From contig OW121741.1 of the NCBI GenBank assembly GCA_933228675.1, positions 73,172,629 to 73,236,628 of the forward strand: 64,000 nt of DNA, read 5' to 3'. The translations under genes were made by a program, and so were the position numbers. Source of the stretch: Stomorhina lunata (lineage: Eukaryota; Arthropoda; Insecta; Diptera; Rhiniidae). The notes beneath the pieces were generated by a model that made no database searches, was not told the DNA's origin, and saw nothing but the letters and a program-made list of their open reading frames with translations. This document shows, piece after piece, positions 35,590 to 46,104 of the stretch; position 1 is the first letter of the stretch, and the number at the start of each line of letters is the position of its first letter.

Positions 35590-36270
35590 CATGAAATAAA
35601 TATTAAAGGAAGTGCCACTTTCTTTTTATTTTGTAAACATTAACCATTTGACAAGAAAGAATATCTGAAGTTTACTCGAAAAATGAGGCTACCTTACTTT
35701 AAAAAAAAAAAAAATCCCATTTACACTCAGAAAAAAAATGAACTAGAATTTAGGAAAATTTACTAAATTTGAGGAAAACATGGTTGTCGTATAGCGCCAA
35801 AGCCATATTTTACAGCAATTAAGTAAATAAATCATCTATTTCACTTGTAGTGTTTGGGGAAACTAAGTTCTAAGTAGGTGTTTTCAAAGTCTACCGAGTC
35901 TTTCCCTAAACTTTTAGGAACACAAGCTGTGAATATTATCTCACAAGTCTCAGCAGTTTGCCCGTAATTCGTTATTTAGTAAAACACATGAAATATTCTT
36001 TATTTTAATGATATAATTGAGATCTTATGTGTTTTAGCATCTACAGAGCTACAAAGTACAAATTTTATTAGACTATTTATTGAAAATATTAGTTATTTTA
36101 GCGTTATTTATTTTATTTTTCAAACTACACATTTTAGTTTACAAATTTCCATAAAATAATCTACGAGTGTGGCAACGATCTGTGCAATATTGACAAAATA
36201 TACAAACTTCAAAGATATTCCTTATAGTCAAAAATTTTGAAGTGGCACTTCCTTTAATATTTATTTCATG
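35590..36270. mobile_element. P-element-superfamily-like MITE with perfect 31-bp ends
   Basis: Terminal inverted repeats 35590-35620 and 36240-36270 are identical over 31 bp, starting CATGAAATAAATATTAAAGG. They are flanked by the exact 8-bp duplication GAGAATGG (35582-35589 and 36271-36278). The Drosophila P element also has 31-bp ends that begin CATG followed by an AAATAA run, with 8-bp duplications, so I assign this to the P superfamily by end structure. The 681-bp body is AT-rich and non-coding. Confidence 0.85.
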
Positions 36271-36482
36271 GAGAATGGAACAAACTTCAGAATTATTAAG
36301 TCATGAGTCTAAGTATACCCTAAGAACAAAAGGCTTGCCAAATTGAAAGAACAATACTTTCCAAATATTATTTCTGAAGTATTAATCTAACTTTATAACA
36401 ATCTAAAGCATATATTGATCGACTGAAGAATTACTACCAAATATAATTGCTATAAGTCTAACATAAACTACTTCTTGTTTTT

Positions 36483-37480
36483 TTATACCCTTCACCAATA
36501 GGTGAAAGGGTATTATAAGTTTGTGCATCCGTTTGTATTTTTTTTATTAGTGATCGTAGTAGACCCCATAAAAATTTTACCGATCGACTCAGAATCGGGA
36601 GGAGAATCGATTAAGCGATGTCCGTCTGTCTGTCTGTTGAAATCAAGTTTGTGAAGCCCCTGGAGGATGGACCTACATAAATTATATATCAGATTTTAGG
36701 GAATTCTCCCGCAATGATTAAATTTCATCAAAATCGGTTTATAAACACCTAAAATATCGAAAAAATACCAAAAATTAGACGAAAATTTTAAAATTTTTGA
36801 TTGAAAAATACTTTCAAATAACAGGAGAAAAAATATACTCATGGTGATATTATATATCAAATTTTAGGAAATTTTTTCCCAAACTACTCTGTAAAATTTT
36901 ATCAAGATCGATCCATAAACAACTGAGATATCGCCAAAACACTAAATATGATGTATCGCAAATTGCCCAAAGTACGCATTAGAGAAAGTTTGTTGAAAAA
37001 ACGAAATGCAGAAATAGGAAAAACCATCCTCCTGGAGCATGGACATGCATTTTTATATCAGATTTAAGGAAATTCCCCCTCCAAGCACGTTATTAAATTT
37101 TTTCAAAAGCGGTCCATAAACAACTTATATATCGCCCAAACACTACTTTTGATGTACTGCAAATTGCCCAAAGTACGTGTCTAAGAAATTTTGTTTACAT
37201 TTTGTAAGTATTGTTTTAGCGATATCCCAGGTGTTTATGGACCGATTGTGATGAAATTTGACAGCGTCCTTTGCGGGAGGATTTCCTAAAATCTGCTTCA
37301 TTCGGTAATTTCGGGTAGATATAATTTAGTGTTTAAGCGATATTTCAGGTGTTTTGATCGACAATGATGAAATTCGGGGTGGGACGATATCCTAAAATTT
37401 TATGTAAAATGCATGTGGGTATACCTTCCAGGAGCTCCACAAATCTAGTTTTAGCAGACAGACACACTGCATTTATCTTA
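36483..37480. repeat. Dispersed repeat family 2, copy d
   Basis: Hairpin end ATACCCTTCACCAATAGGTG at about 36485, GTCCGTCTGTCTGTCTGTTG near 36620, then four or five direct modules around ATATCGCCAAAACACTAAAT and TCCATAAACAACT up to about 37480. Confidence 0.75.
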
Positions 37481-38037
37481 ATTTTGTGTCTGACTTTTGA
37501 ACATTATAATAATATTTGAGAATGTATTATATTTCAAATTATAGGTAATCTTCCTTGCAGGTACAAAAAATGCAGCTAAGTACATGATTTGCATTCAAAA
37601 CCTACATATGTATCTCACATATCAACGAAAATTTAGATTTTTTTATTGCAATTGGGAGAAATCTGTTCACGTTTGACAATTGCTCCCGTATAACTTCGCC
37701 TAAGGCAATCTCTTAGTAGCTAATAAATGACAAATTATAATAGATACGATGATGACATTTAGTATAAAGACGTTGTACAATATCGTTATTCAGCGCTATA
37801 GCGCATAACCTTTGGGTCCATAACTTTCCTAGATGATGACGCCACCGAAAAGCTTTTCGTTTTCGGACTCTAAATTTAAAAGACTCTGCATACAATACTA
37901 GTATAACCAAATATTGCTAGGAATTACATTTGGTATGAACAAAAGAAAATTAATATACATATGAAGCATTTGTGTGGGTCTCAACTAAGTCAGTAATCAT
38001 AACTATATAATTATTAATAAATTCTTACGATATTGAA

Positions 38038-38662
38038 CTTTACTTTTGGAACACCATTGGTGAAGGGTATCCAAGATTCGGCAAAGCCGAATATACCACT
38101 CTTACTTGTTTTTTTTAAGAATGTTTTCTGAATTGTATATCAAATTTTAGAAAATCATTCAACGCAGAGCACTGTTGAATTTCATCGTAATCGGTATATC
38201 AACAACTCAGATATCGCCAAAGCAAAATATATCGATGTACTCAAATTGGCAATTTAATTTTTTTTTTTTAAACAACATTTAAAAAAAAAATTTTTTCGAA
38301 TTATATGTCAGATTTTAGAAAATACTTCAACGCAGCACGCTATTAAATTTCATCAAAATCGGTCCATAAACACCAGAGATATCGCCAAAATTCAAAATTC
38401 GATGAGAATTTAAAAAAAAATTTTTAAAATATGTAAATTTTAAAAAAATTTTAAAAATTCGTCAATTTGTACCCATCGAATTTTAGTATTTTGCCGATAT
38501 CTCCGGGGTTTATGGACCGATTTTGATGAAATTTAATAGCTCTCCTGGCGATTCTGTCGATCGATCGGAATAATTTTTATGGGGTCTAAGACGAATAATG
38601 AAAAAATTACAACCTGAATGACAAACTTATAATACCCTTTCACCTATTGGTGAAGGGTATAC
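38038..38662. repeat. Dispersed repeat family 2, copy e (reversed)
   Basis: Head in reverse at about 38050-38110, with hairpin ATTCGGC-aaa-GCCGAAT and CTCTTACTTGTTTTT. It ends with the hairpin ACCCTTTCACCTATTGGTGA near 38632-38658. Reverse complement of much of 33885-34560. Confidence 0.8.
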
Positions 38663-38737
38663 AAATAAATAATATCTATAACCATATTATTTATTTATAA
38701 TGTTTTGAAGTTGCAATTGAATGCGAAAAAATACATA

Positions 38738-40191
38738 CACTCGGAATTAAATTAACTTAAAATGTAATTTGAAATAAATGAATATTCATTTAAAAACCGG
38801 TCAACTGATTTTTCATTCAAATTCAATAAATATTTCATTTAAATTTAACTGACAAATATTTAAACTACATTTTCAGTTTTAGAAACGGAATATTCAGTTA
38901 TTATCAAAAAAATTACTGATAAAAATTTAAACTACATTTTTAGTATAAACAAGTAAGAAAGCGCTATAGTCGGTCAAGCCGACCATACGATACCCTTCAC
39001 CACTAAGGTCAAAGATGTTATTTTTCCTGTGTAAAGACAAATATTTGCTAAATTTTGCCATCATACAAACATTTTCTCAAAACTTATATATTCAACCTGT
39101 TTCCGTCATTTGGACTTATATGAGAGCTAGGGTCAAATGTGGACCGATTATCTCGAAATTTGGCAGATTGATTACAGTTGTTACAAAAGTTATGTATGCA
39201 AAAAATAGACTCAAAATTTCCATTATGTTTAGATTTACGAGTGTTTTAGTGATTTTTTGTCTCATTTAGTGCGTTTTTAAAGAAGAATTTGTATGGAAGC
39301 TATGGTCAAATGTGGACCGATTTCAACGAAATTTGGTACAGTGATTTTAGTTGACTTAAGCAGTATTTGTTTTAAATTTCATGAAAAAATATTGATATTT
39401 GTGGCCAATATAGCAATTCCGGGAAGTGGGACCTATGGGAGGTACCATAAATAATGGACCGATTTTGATCAAATTCCTGTAGTTTGATTACAAGGTTTAC
39501 ATGGGGGTCCAGCCAGCCAGCCGTCCAGCCAGCCAGACGGACGGACGGACGGACGGACGGACGGACGGACATCGCTAAATCGACTCAGAAAGTGATTCTA
39601 AGCCTATTGGTATACTAAAAGGTGGGTCTAAGACAAATATTTCTATGCGTTACAAACATCAGCACAAACTTATAATACCCTTTCCACCTATGGTGGTGAA
39701 GGGTATAAAAACGGAAATTTTCATTTATTTTAAAAAAATTGAATGCTAAAAAACTATGTAAAATTTCCGTAAAACGGAAAATATTCACTTGTTTTTGTAA
39801 TTAAGGTAACAAAAAAGACAAAACCATATAAAGGTTATATCCTTTAAGGTATCAAAAAACCAAACAGACAAAACAAACCGTGATAGGCGGCCAGTATTAT
39901 AAAAAGCTTCTTCAGTAAGAAAAACTAAGATACTTATGGAAAACCAATAATTCAACAAATACAAATTATATTTGATACAATAATTGAAAAAATATTAAAA
40001 AAACTAAACAACTTATATTTTCAAATGTTACGGATTTTCAGTATTTTTTTGTAGGTTGTTTTTTAGACAAATGTGTAAATACGTTAAAAATCAATTTTCA
40101 TGTAAATTTAAATGAATATTCATTTGAAAACAACACAACTGAAAACTTCCTAAACAACATACAATCAGTTACTGTAATAATTTCCTGAGTG
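38738..40191. mobile_element. TA-flanked MITE with a nested family 1 repeat
   Basis: Ends CACTCGGAATTA (38738) and TAATTTCCTGAGTG (40191) are imperfect inverted repeats bordered by TA on both sides (38736-38737, 40192-40193), as in Tc1/mariner-type MITEs. The body has AATGAATATTCATTT palindromes at both sides of a complete family 1 copy (38947-39718), a younger insertion. Confidence 0.5.
38947..39718 (+). repeat. Dispersed repeat family 1, copy d (best complete copy)
   Basis: Head AACAAGTAAGAAAGCGCTAT, hairpin GTCGG-tcaa-GCCGAC and ACCCTTCACCACTAAGG; body with GGACCGATTTCAACGAAATT; a (GACG) microsatellite at about 39536-39569; ATCGCTAAATCGACTCAG; closing hairpin CCACCTATGGTGGTGAAGGG at about 39685-39704. 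Non-coding. Confidence 0.9.
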
Positions 40192-40404
40192 TATGAATTT
40201 TCGTTTATATCAAACTATATTTTCTTTTTAATAAAAAACTTGATTAATGAATATAAATTGAATTAATTTTAATTCTTTACGAAAAACTTATTAAAACATA
40301 ATGTATGCAGGTAAAAAATAACATCTGTAATCCGGACACTCTATGGTGTCCGGATTATCGAGATAGTACTGTATTTCAACTTTTTCTATAAAAACCTATT
40401 TTGT

Positions 40405-40899
40405 TTTTTTTATTTGCTAAATTTTGTTATCATACAAACATTTTCTCAAAACTTATATATTTAAGCTGTTTTTATCATTTTGACTTATATAGGGGCTAGG
40501 GTCAAATGTGGACCGATTTCAACGAAATTAGGTACAGTGATTTGGATTTACATAAGCACTGTTTGTTTTAAATAATATTGATATTTGTGGCCAAAATATC
40601 AATTCCGGGAAGTGGGACCTATGAGAGGTACCATAAATAATACCGATTTTGACGAATTTTAATAGCCAAAAAAATTATCTGTGCCAAATTTCATCAAATT
40701 ATCTTTAGAATTGCGACCTGTACTTTGATTAAATGGGGGTCCAGCCAGCCAGACGGACGGATGGACGGACATCGCTATATCGACTCAAAAAGTAATAAGC
40801 CTATTGGTATACTAAAAGGTGGGTCTAAGACAAATATTTCTATGCGTTACATACATCAGCACAAACTTTCCACTTACTAAGGTGGTGAAGGGTATAAAT
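40405..40899 (+). repeat. Dispersed repeat family 1, copy e (lacks head)
   Basis: Runs from TTTGCTAAATTTTGTTATC to GGTGGTGAAGGGTATAAATA. Contains the same GACGGACGG and ATCGCTATATCGACTCAA blocks as other copies, with small deletions. Confidence 0.8.
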
Positions 40900-41125
40900 A
40901 ACTTATTGAACTTTTTCAAAGTTAAAATTTTTGATTGCAAACAAAAAACTTTATAAATTTACTTCTGGTAAAAATGTTTACTTGGCATATTATCATGTTA
41001 GCACGTAGTACATGGTCTAGTTGGTTTATAAAAAGCTTAATAACTTTTAGATTGTTCGTCTGATTAAAAGAAAAAAATAAATCTACGTTTTATTAGGAAC
41101 TAAATTCTCTTGTTATCTAAATATA

Positions 41126-42428
41126 TCTATAAAAAAATGTCCGCGTCTGTTTGTAAGTTGTTTGTTGGGAAGGATCTCCGAAACTAGCGGACCGATTTTT
41201 CTGAAATTTTGACAGTGTAGTACTGTGTGGCCGGTGCTGACTATTTTTTTAGAAATTTTAAGTGACCCCTCCCATATAACTCGTATATTAAAAATGACAA
41301 ATATATGCGACCGAGAGGCCTGATTTTTCTGAAATATTGACAGTATGTTAAGGTGTGACCGATGGATAAAAAAGACCAGATTTTTTTTCGAATCTCAAGT
41401 GGGCGTGACCCCTCCCATATAAGTCAGATTTTAAAACATACAAATCTGGATGATCAAACCGACCGATTTTTCTGAAATTTAGACAGTGGAGTATGGTGTG
41501 ACCGGTAGTTAAAAAAGCCTAGAGTTTTTTCTGAAATCTCAAGTGGGCGTGACCCCTTCCATATAACTCATATATTAAAAATGACAAATATAGCAGATAA
41601 TGAAGCAATATTTTTCTGAAATTTAGACAGTATGTTAAGGTGTGGCTGGTGGGTAAAATAGGTCAGATTTTTTTGAAATCTCAAATGGGCGTGACCATTC
41701 CCATATAAGTCATATATTAAAAATGACAAATATGGATGACCGATTTTTCTGAAATTAAGACAGTGTAGTAAGGTGTGACCGGTGGTTAAAATAGGCAAGG
41801 GTTTTTTCAGAAATCTCAAGTTACCGGTGGGTAAAATAGGCTACATTTTTTTTGGAAATCTCAAATGGGCGTGACCATTCCCATATAAGTCATATATTAA
41901 AAATGACAAATATGGATGACCGATTTTTCAAAAATTTTGATTGTATGTGTGTGATCGGTGGGTAAAATAGGCTTGGATTTTTTTTAATCTCAAGAGGGCG
42001 TGACCCCTCCCATAAAGTTAAATATTAAAAATGACAAATATGGATGATAAGATGACAACGATTTAACCTAATTAATTAAAGTTTTAAATGTGGTTATTTT
42101 CATACTATAGGATAGTTTTTCGCTTTTTGAATTTTTTTGAAAATGGACCAACGGTGACCTTGGAATTAGAAAATGGGGATAAAATTCCCCTTTTCTTTAA
42201 AATTGTATAATGAGAATGGCTTTCTTTCTAAATGTTTTTTTTAGTCCAAGTTAGGATTATACATTAAGAAAAATTTACCATATTTACCAAATACATTAAT
42301 AAAGGATTCAATTTAAAAAATTAATAAAAATATTTCATAATTGTTAATTTTTAAAAAAAAGTGTTGACACAGTAATAAGTTAAAAACTTTAACTGACAAC
42401 CCGCGCAACGCCGGGTAAAATCAGCTAG
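41126..42428 (+). mobile_element. Non-autonomous Helitron with internal tandem repeats
   Basis: Probable 5' end TCTATAAAAAAATGTCCGCG at 41126. The 3' end has the Helitron form: a GC hairpin CCCGCGCAACGCCGGG (about 42400-42415), then CTAG (42425-42428) followed by T. The body carries about seven imperfect copies of a 130-140 base unit around GACCGATTTTTCTGAAATTT and GGGCGTGACCCCTCCCATAT (about 41180-42040). No Rep/helicase coding. Confidence 0.75.
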
Positions 42429-42472
42429 TATTGATAAAAACTTTTTTAAGATTTTCTTAACAAAAAAGATAG

Positions 42473-43595
42473 TTTTGATGATATGCTAATTTAAAGCGCA
42501 ATATGTTTTATTTTATTTGCTGTTAAAAAAAGTAAAATCGGATACAAACTACCAAGATATATGTACATGGTAGTTCCATTGTCGCTTTTAAATTTAAAAA
42601 TCACTATCTGACATATATAAGGATTATGACATTTGTGAAAAAATAAAGCTAACATATATGTTTGGATTTGTTTTCAATTTTGTAAATATTGAATATTTTT
42701 GAAGCATATTAATTTTTTCATTGAAATTATTTTTCTTCAATATAAATATCAAAAAAAAAAAAAATATTAAATATTGAATTTAAGAGAGCCTGGATCATAG
42801 AGGAATACTTCTAGACAACCATTATAACAATTACAAGGTCAAAAATGTGTTTAATTTTGATGCCGTTTGATATTCAAAGCTCTGTTTTTAAAAAGTGGCA
42901 ATATTTTTTCAAATGTAAATATAAAAATGAAAGAAATTAATTTTTAGTTGAACCAAGAATTTATGTTAAGAGGTTGTGGGTTCGAATCCGGGATCAGGTT
43001 CATATTATAAATTTTTATTTTTAATAATCTTACGATTTTTTTTTAAATTAGATTAATAATTTTTAGGAATACTGAAAAAACTATGTGACACTTAGCAGTG
43101 TGGAATGTGGAAACTTCAAAAATCCTTGTTAAAAATTTAGTAACACTATTGGAACTACCTTGTACTTGTATCATGCAAACTACCTTGATTTTAATCATAG
43201 TACAAAATTAAAAAATATATATATTTTTTTCATTGTATTTTTTTTGTTTGTCAAAAATAAATTAAATATTTTCTAAAAGTTCATAAAGAGAATCATTTGA
43301 AAATCATTTTATCATCAAAAACTCGTAAAGTTTATAAAGGTTCAAAAAGTAAGATTAAACTATGGAGTGATAAGTGCGGTGCAAATTTTAAATTCAAGTT
43401 TTCCTTTTACTTCGACTTTCATTCTGCTTTCTTGACATAACAGGGCCTAAAAAATTGACAACTCTCCCTAGTGATTTTACCTAGTGTATTGTGCCATGAT
43501 TTTAATGATATGCTATTTTAAAGCGCAATATGTTTTATTTTATTTGCTGTTAAAAAAAAGTAAAATCGGATATAAACTGGCTGAGATATGGATCG
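42473..43595. repeat. Direct repeat pair enclosing a possible MITE
   Basis: 42473-42557 and 43499-43590 share about 85 bases (core TTTAAAGCGCAATATGTTTT). Between them, GTACATGGTAGTTCC (42563) and GGAACTACCTTGTAC (to 43165) are inverted ends of an element of about 600 bp. 42760-42880 is repeat D, also at 32360-32490 inverted. Confidence 0.5.
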
Positions 43596-43920
43596 ATATG
43601 TTGACGAACCTCGATAAAATCGGGTTTTTGCGTGTAACCCTTTAATTTGGACGTATTTCTGAAATTTTTTTGCTCGATTTGTCATGTACTTGGGCCTACA
43701 ACTCAAGCTAAACCGTTTCCCTAGTTTTTTGAGTGTAACAAAACCGGCAACTGTACTTTGATAACTAGCTGTTAAATCGTATATGGGTTCCCTTAGGCGG
43801 TGTAGGATTAAAAATATCCTTGAAAATCGTTTTTAATTTTAAATGGAAATAATCAAACCAGTTTTGAAAATCACGTGCCAGTAGACGAAGCAACTAAAAT
43901 TCGGTTGCAATAAACAATCG
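43596..43920. other. Intergenic, nothing recognised
   Basis: AT-rich sequence before the Helitron-like element; no coding region or element ends seen. Confidence 0.35.
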
Positions 43921-43929
43921 AGCCATAAA

Positions 43930-45155
43930 TCGTTTGCCGTTACATACTTACAAATAGAATGTGTACGTTACGTAAACAAAACGGCTGGGCCGGTTTTGAT
44001 AAATTTTCAGGAATCTTCAGAACATACAGGCGGGTGACACTGTGAAGTTTGATTTTTCGGTCTGCGGTCGGAGAGGCGTGGCAAAATCCAATTTTCATAA
44101 TGCACCACCACCCAATAAGAACAGTGTCAAACGTTTGAAATATGATGACTTTTACATTTGATATCAACGTTTTTTTCAAACTTTTTTCAAACCTGAACAG
44201 ATGTTTGAGATCCACATTAATTTTCAAATGAGGGTTCATTTAAGAATAAACGTTTGAAAAATTATAGTTTCTCAAATTGAGAATAAAGGTTATTCTCAAA
44301 TCATTATCAAACCCTAAGATGATTTGAGAATAATTTGAAAAATGGTGTTATATAAATTTGATATCAAACCTTATTTCAAATTTTTTTTCAAACATTAAAA
44401 AAATAATTTATGTTAAAAAAAAATAATGCTTAAGATATTTTAATGGAATCCCATTGCATTTCAAAGAAATTCGTTATTTCTTTCGGATTTTTTAAAATTG
44501 ATCCATGTGACCATAAAACCTTGCTTAAAAACGTCAAGATTAAAAATTCAATAATATTCATAGGCAAAAGTAAATTTTCTTTGTTTCTTAAATTTTTTTT
44601 TACCTAACAATAAAAAAAATATATTTTAAGCAAAAGAATTCAAATATGATGCACCGTTTTCAAAAACAAAATAAACAAACTCAAAAATACAACGCCATCT
44701 TATTTATTTTCCACATGTAGATGATATCCACATTTGAAAAACCTTTGAGAATGAGGTTTGATAATGATTTGAGAATAAAGGCATTTCTCAATTTGAGAAT
44801 AAAGTCCCCTTTTTGTTGAGAACGCTATTATTCTCAAATCAGTATCAAACGTTTGACCTTTGAAAAAATATTTATTTTCAAGTCATTCTCAATTTGAGAA
44901 TAAACCTTTTTTCTTACTGGGCAATGAGATCTATTAATATTTAATTTTTGCTTAGGGCCAGCAACTATATGTATATAAAACAGAATGTGTGTAAGTATGT
45001 AACGTATGGACTCCAAAAGGAATCTTCAGAATATCCAGGCGGGTGACACCGTGGTTTTTGATATTCGGTCTGCGGGCGGAGAGGCGTGTCAAAATTCAAT
45101 TTTCATAAAACACTAATGTTTGCTTAGGGCCAGCAACGCGGACCGGGTCAGCTAG
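43930..45155 (+). mobile_element. Helitron-like element, duplicated and split by a MITE
   Basis: A block with GAATCTTCAGAA, GGCGGGTGACAC and CGGAGAGGCGTG occurs at 44010-44100 and again at 45019-45112. The right end GGACCGGGTCAGCTAG (45140-45155) followed by T resembles the CTAG-T end of the neighbouring Helitron. Removing the MITE at 44111-44921 joins the two parts. Confidence 0.5.
44111..44921. mobile_element. MITE family with CCCARTAAGAA ends, copy 1 (811 bp)
   Basis: Ends CCCAATAAGAA (44111) and TTCTTACTGGG (44921) are inverted. The interior is full of TTTGAGAATAA and TTATTCTCAAA motifs. Closely related to 46501-47246. Flanks share at most CA on each side, so target duplication is short or lost. 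Superfamily not assigned. A reading frame on the minus strand (43940-44239) is non-coding repeat. Confidence 0.75.
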
Positions 45156-45924
45156 TATTTAAATAAAACAAATAAAATTAAAATAATAAAGTTGTTCGTT
45201 TTATTTTTATTATTTTTGTTTTTCTGTTTAAGTATATATAATATAAATTAATATAGCATATAGCAGATCTTTGATCATAAAATAATCATTGATACTCACA
45301 AAATAAAATTTATAATATTTAGTATGTAGGTATTTATGACAATGATGGATTAAGATAAATGATTATTGAATTGAAATAATAAAATAAAAAAGATAAACTT
45401 AAAATGGACTACACGAATATTTAATGGTTTAATATAAAAGAGGAGGAGCATTCTTATGCTATTATACGAATGAATGAATGAAAATTGATGAATGAAAATG
45501 AAATATAATACAAATGTGGAGTAGGATTCAAAAAAAAAAAAAAAAAATTTTGATTGCAAACTACTCGTTTGAAAATGATACGGAAAAGGAGTTTGAAAAT
45601 GCGTATTTTTATGAAACGGATTTGAGTAATAATAATTATTAATAATAAAATGTGTGAAGTAATATAGTATACATTGTATTAAAATAAGTTAAAACAAAGG
45701 TAGGTGTTAAATATAAAATTAAAAAAATTAAATTATTATTATTTATTATATATTTTTTTAACACTATACTATGTATGAATTATGTTTGTAGAAAGTAGTT
45801 AGAGGAGAAATATTTTTAATAAATTCTAACTTAAATCGGTATTTGTTTAAAGTTTTATAAAATTACAATTACAAACTAGATTTGTAGAGGTTTTGGAATA
45901 AAGACTTTAAAAGCAAAATAAAAG
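45156..45924. other. 3' flank of the duplicated ataxin-7 segment, no gene
   Basis: Very AT-rich, with an A-run at 45530-45546. Nothing recognised. Confidence 0.4.
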
Positions 45925-46104
45925 AAATTCTTTTTCAAATTGTATATAAGCAGTAAGATTCAGAAGAAAGGAAATAAAAGGGAAAGAAAGGAAAGGAATA
46001 AAAAGGAAAGTACAGAATATGTGTTTAGTAGTTGTAAAGAGGAAATACAATAGCATAAAATTGAGACATTTCACTAACGGTGATTCTGTTTTTTCATTTC
46101 TTTG

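Noticed and set aside
39372..39572. Frame beginning MSVRPSVRPSVRLAGW
   Set aside because: Translation of the (GACG) microsatellite and conserved tail of repeat family 1; the same artefact occurs at other copies.
41180..42040. CRISPR-like regular repeat
   Set aside because: Units are diverged 130-140-bp tandem copies inside a Helitron; there is no short repeat with unique spacers.
42548..43190. CAAACTACC as a 9-bp target duplication
   Set aside because: The left occurrence belongs to the direct repeat that recurs at 43499, so the match is not good evidence for an insertion footprint.
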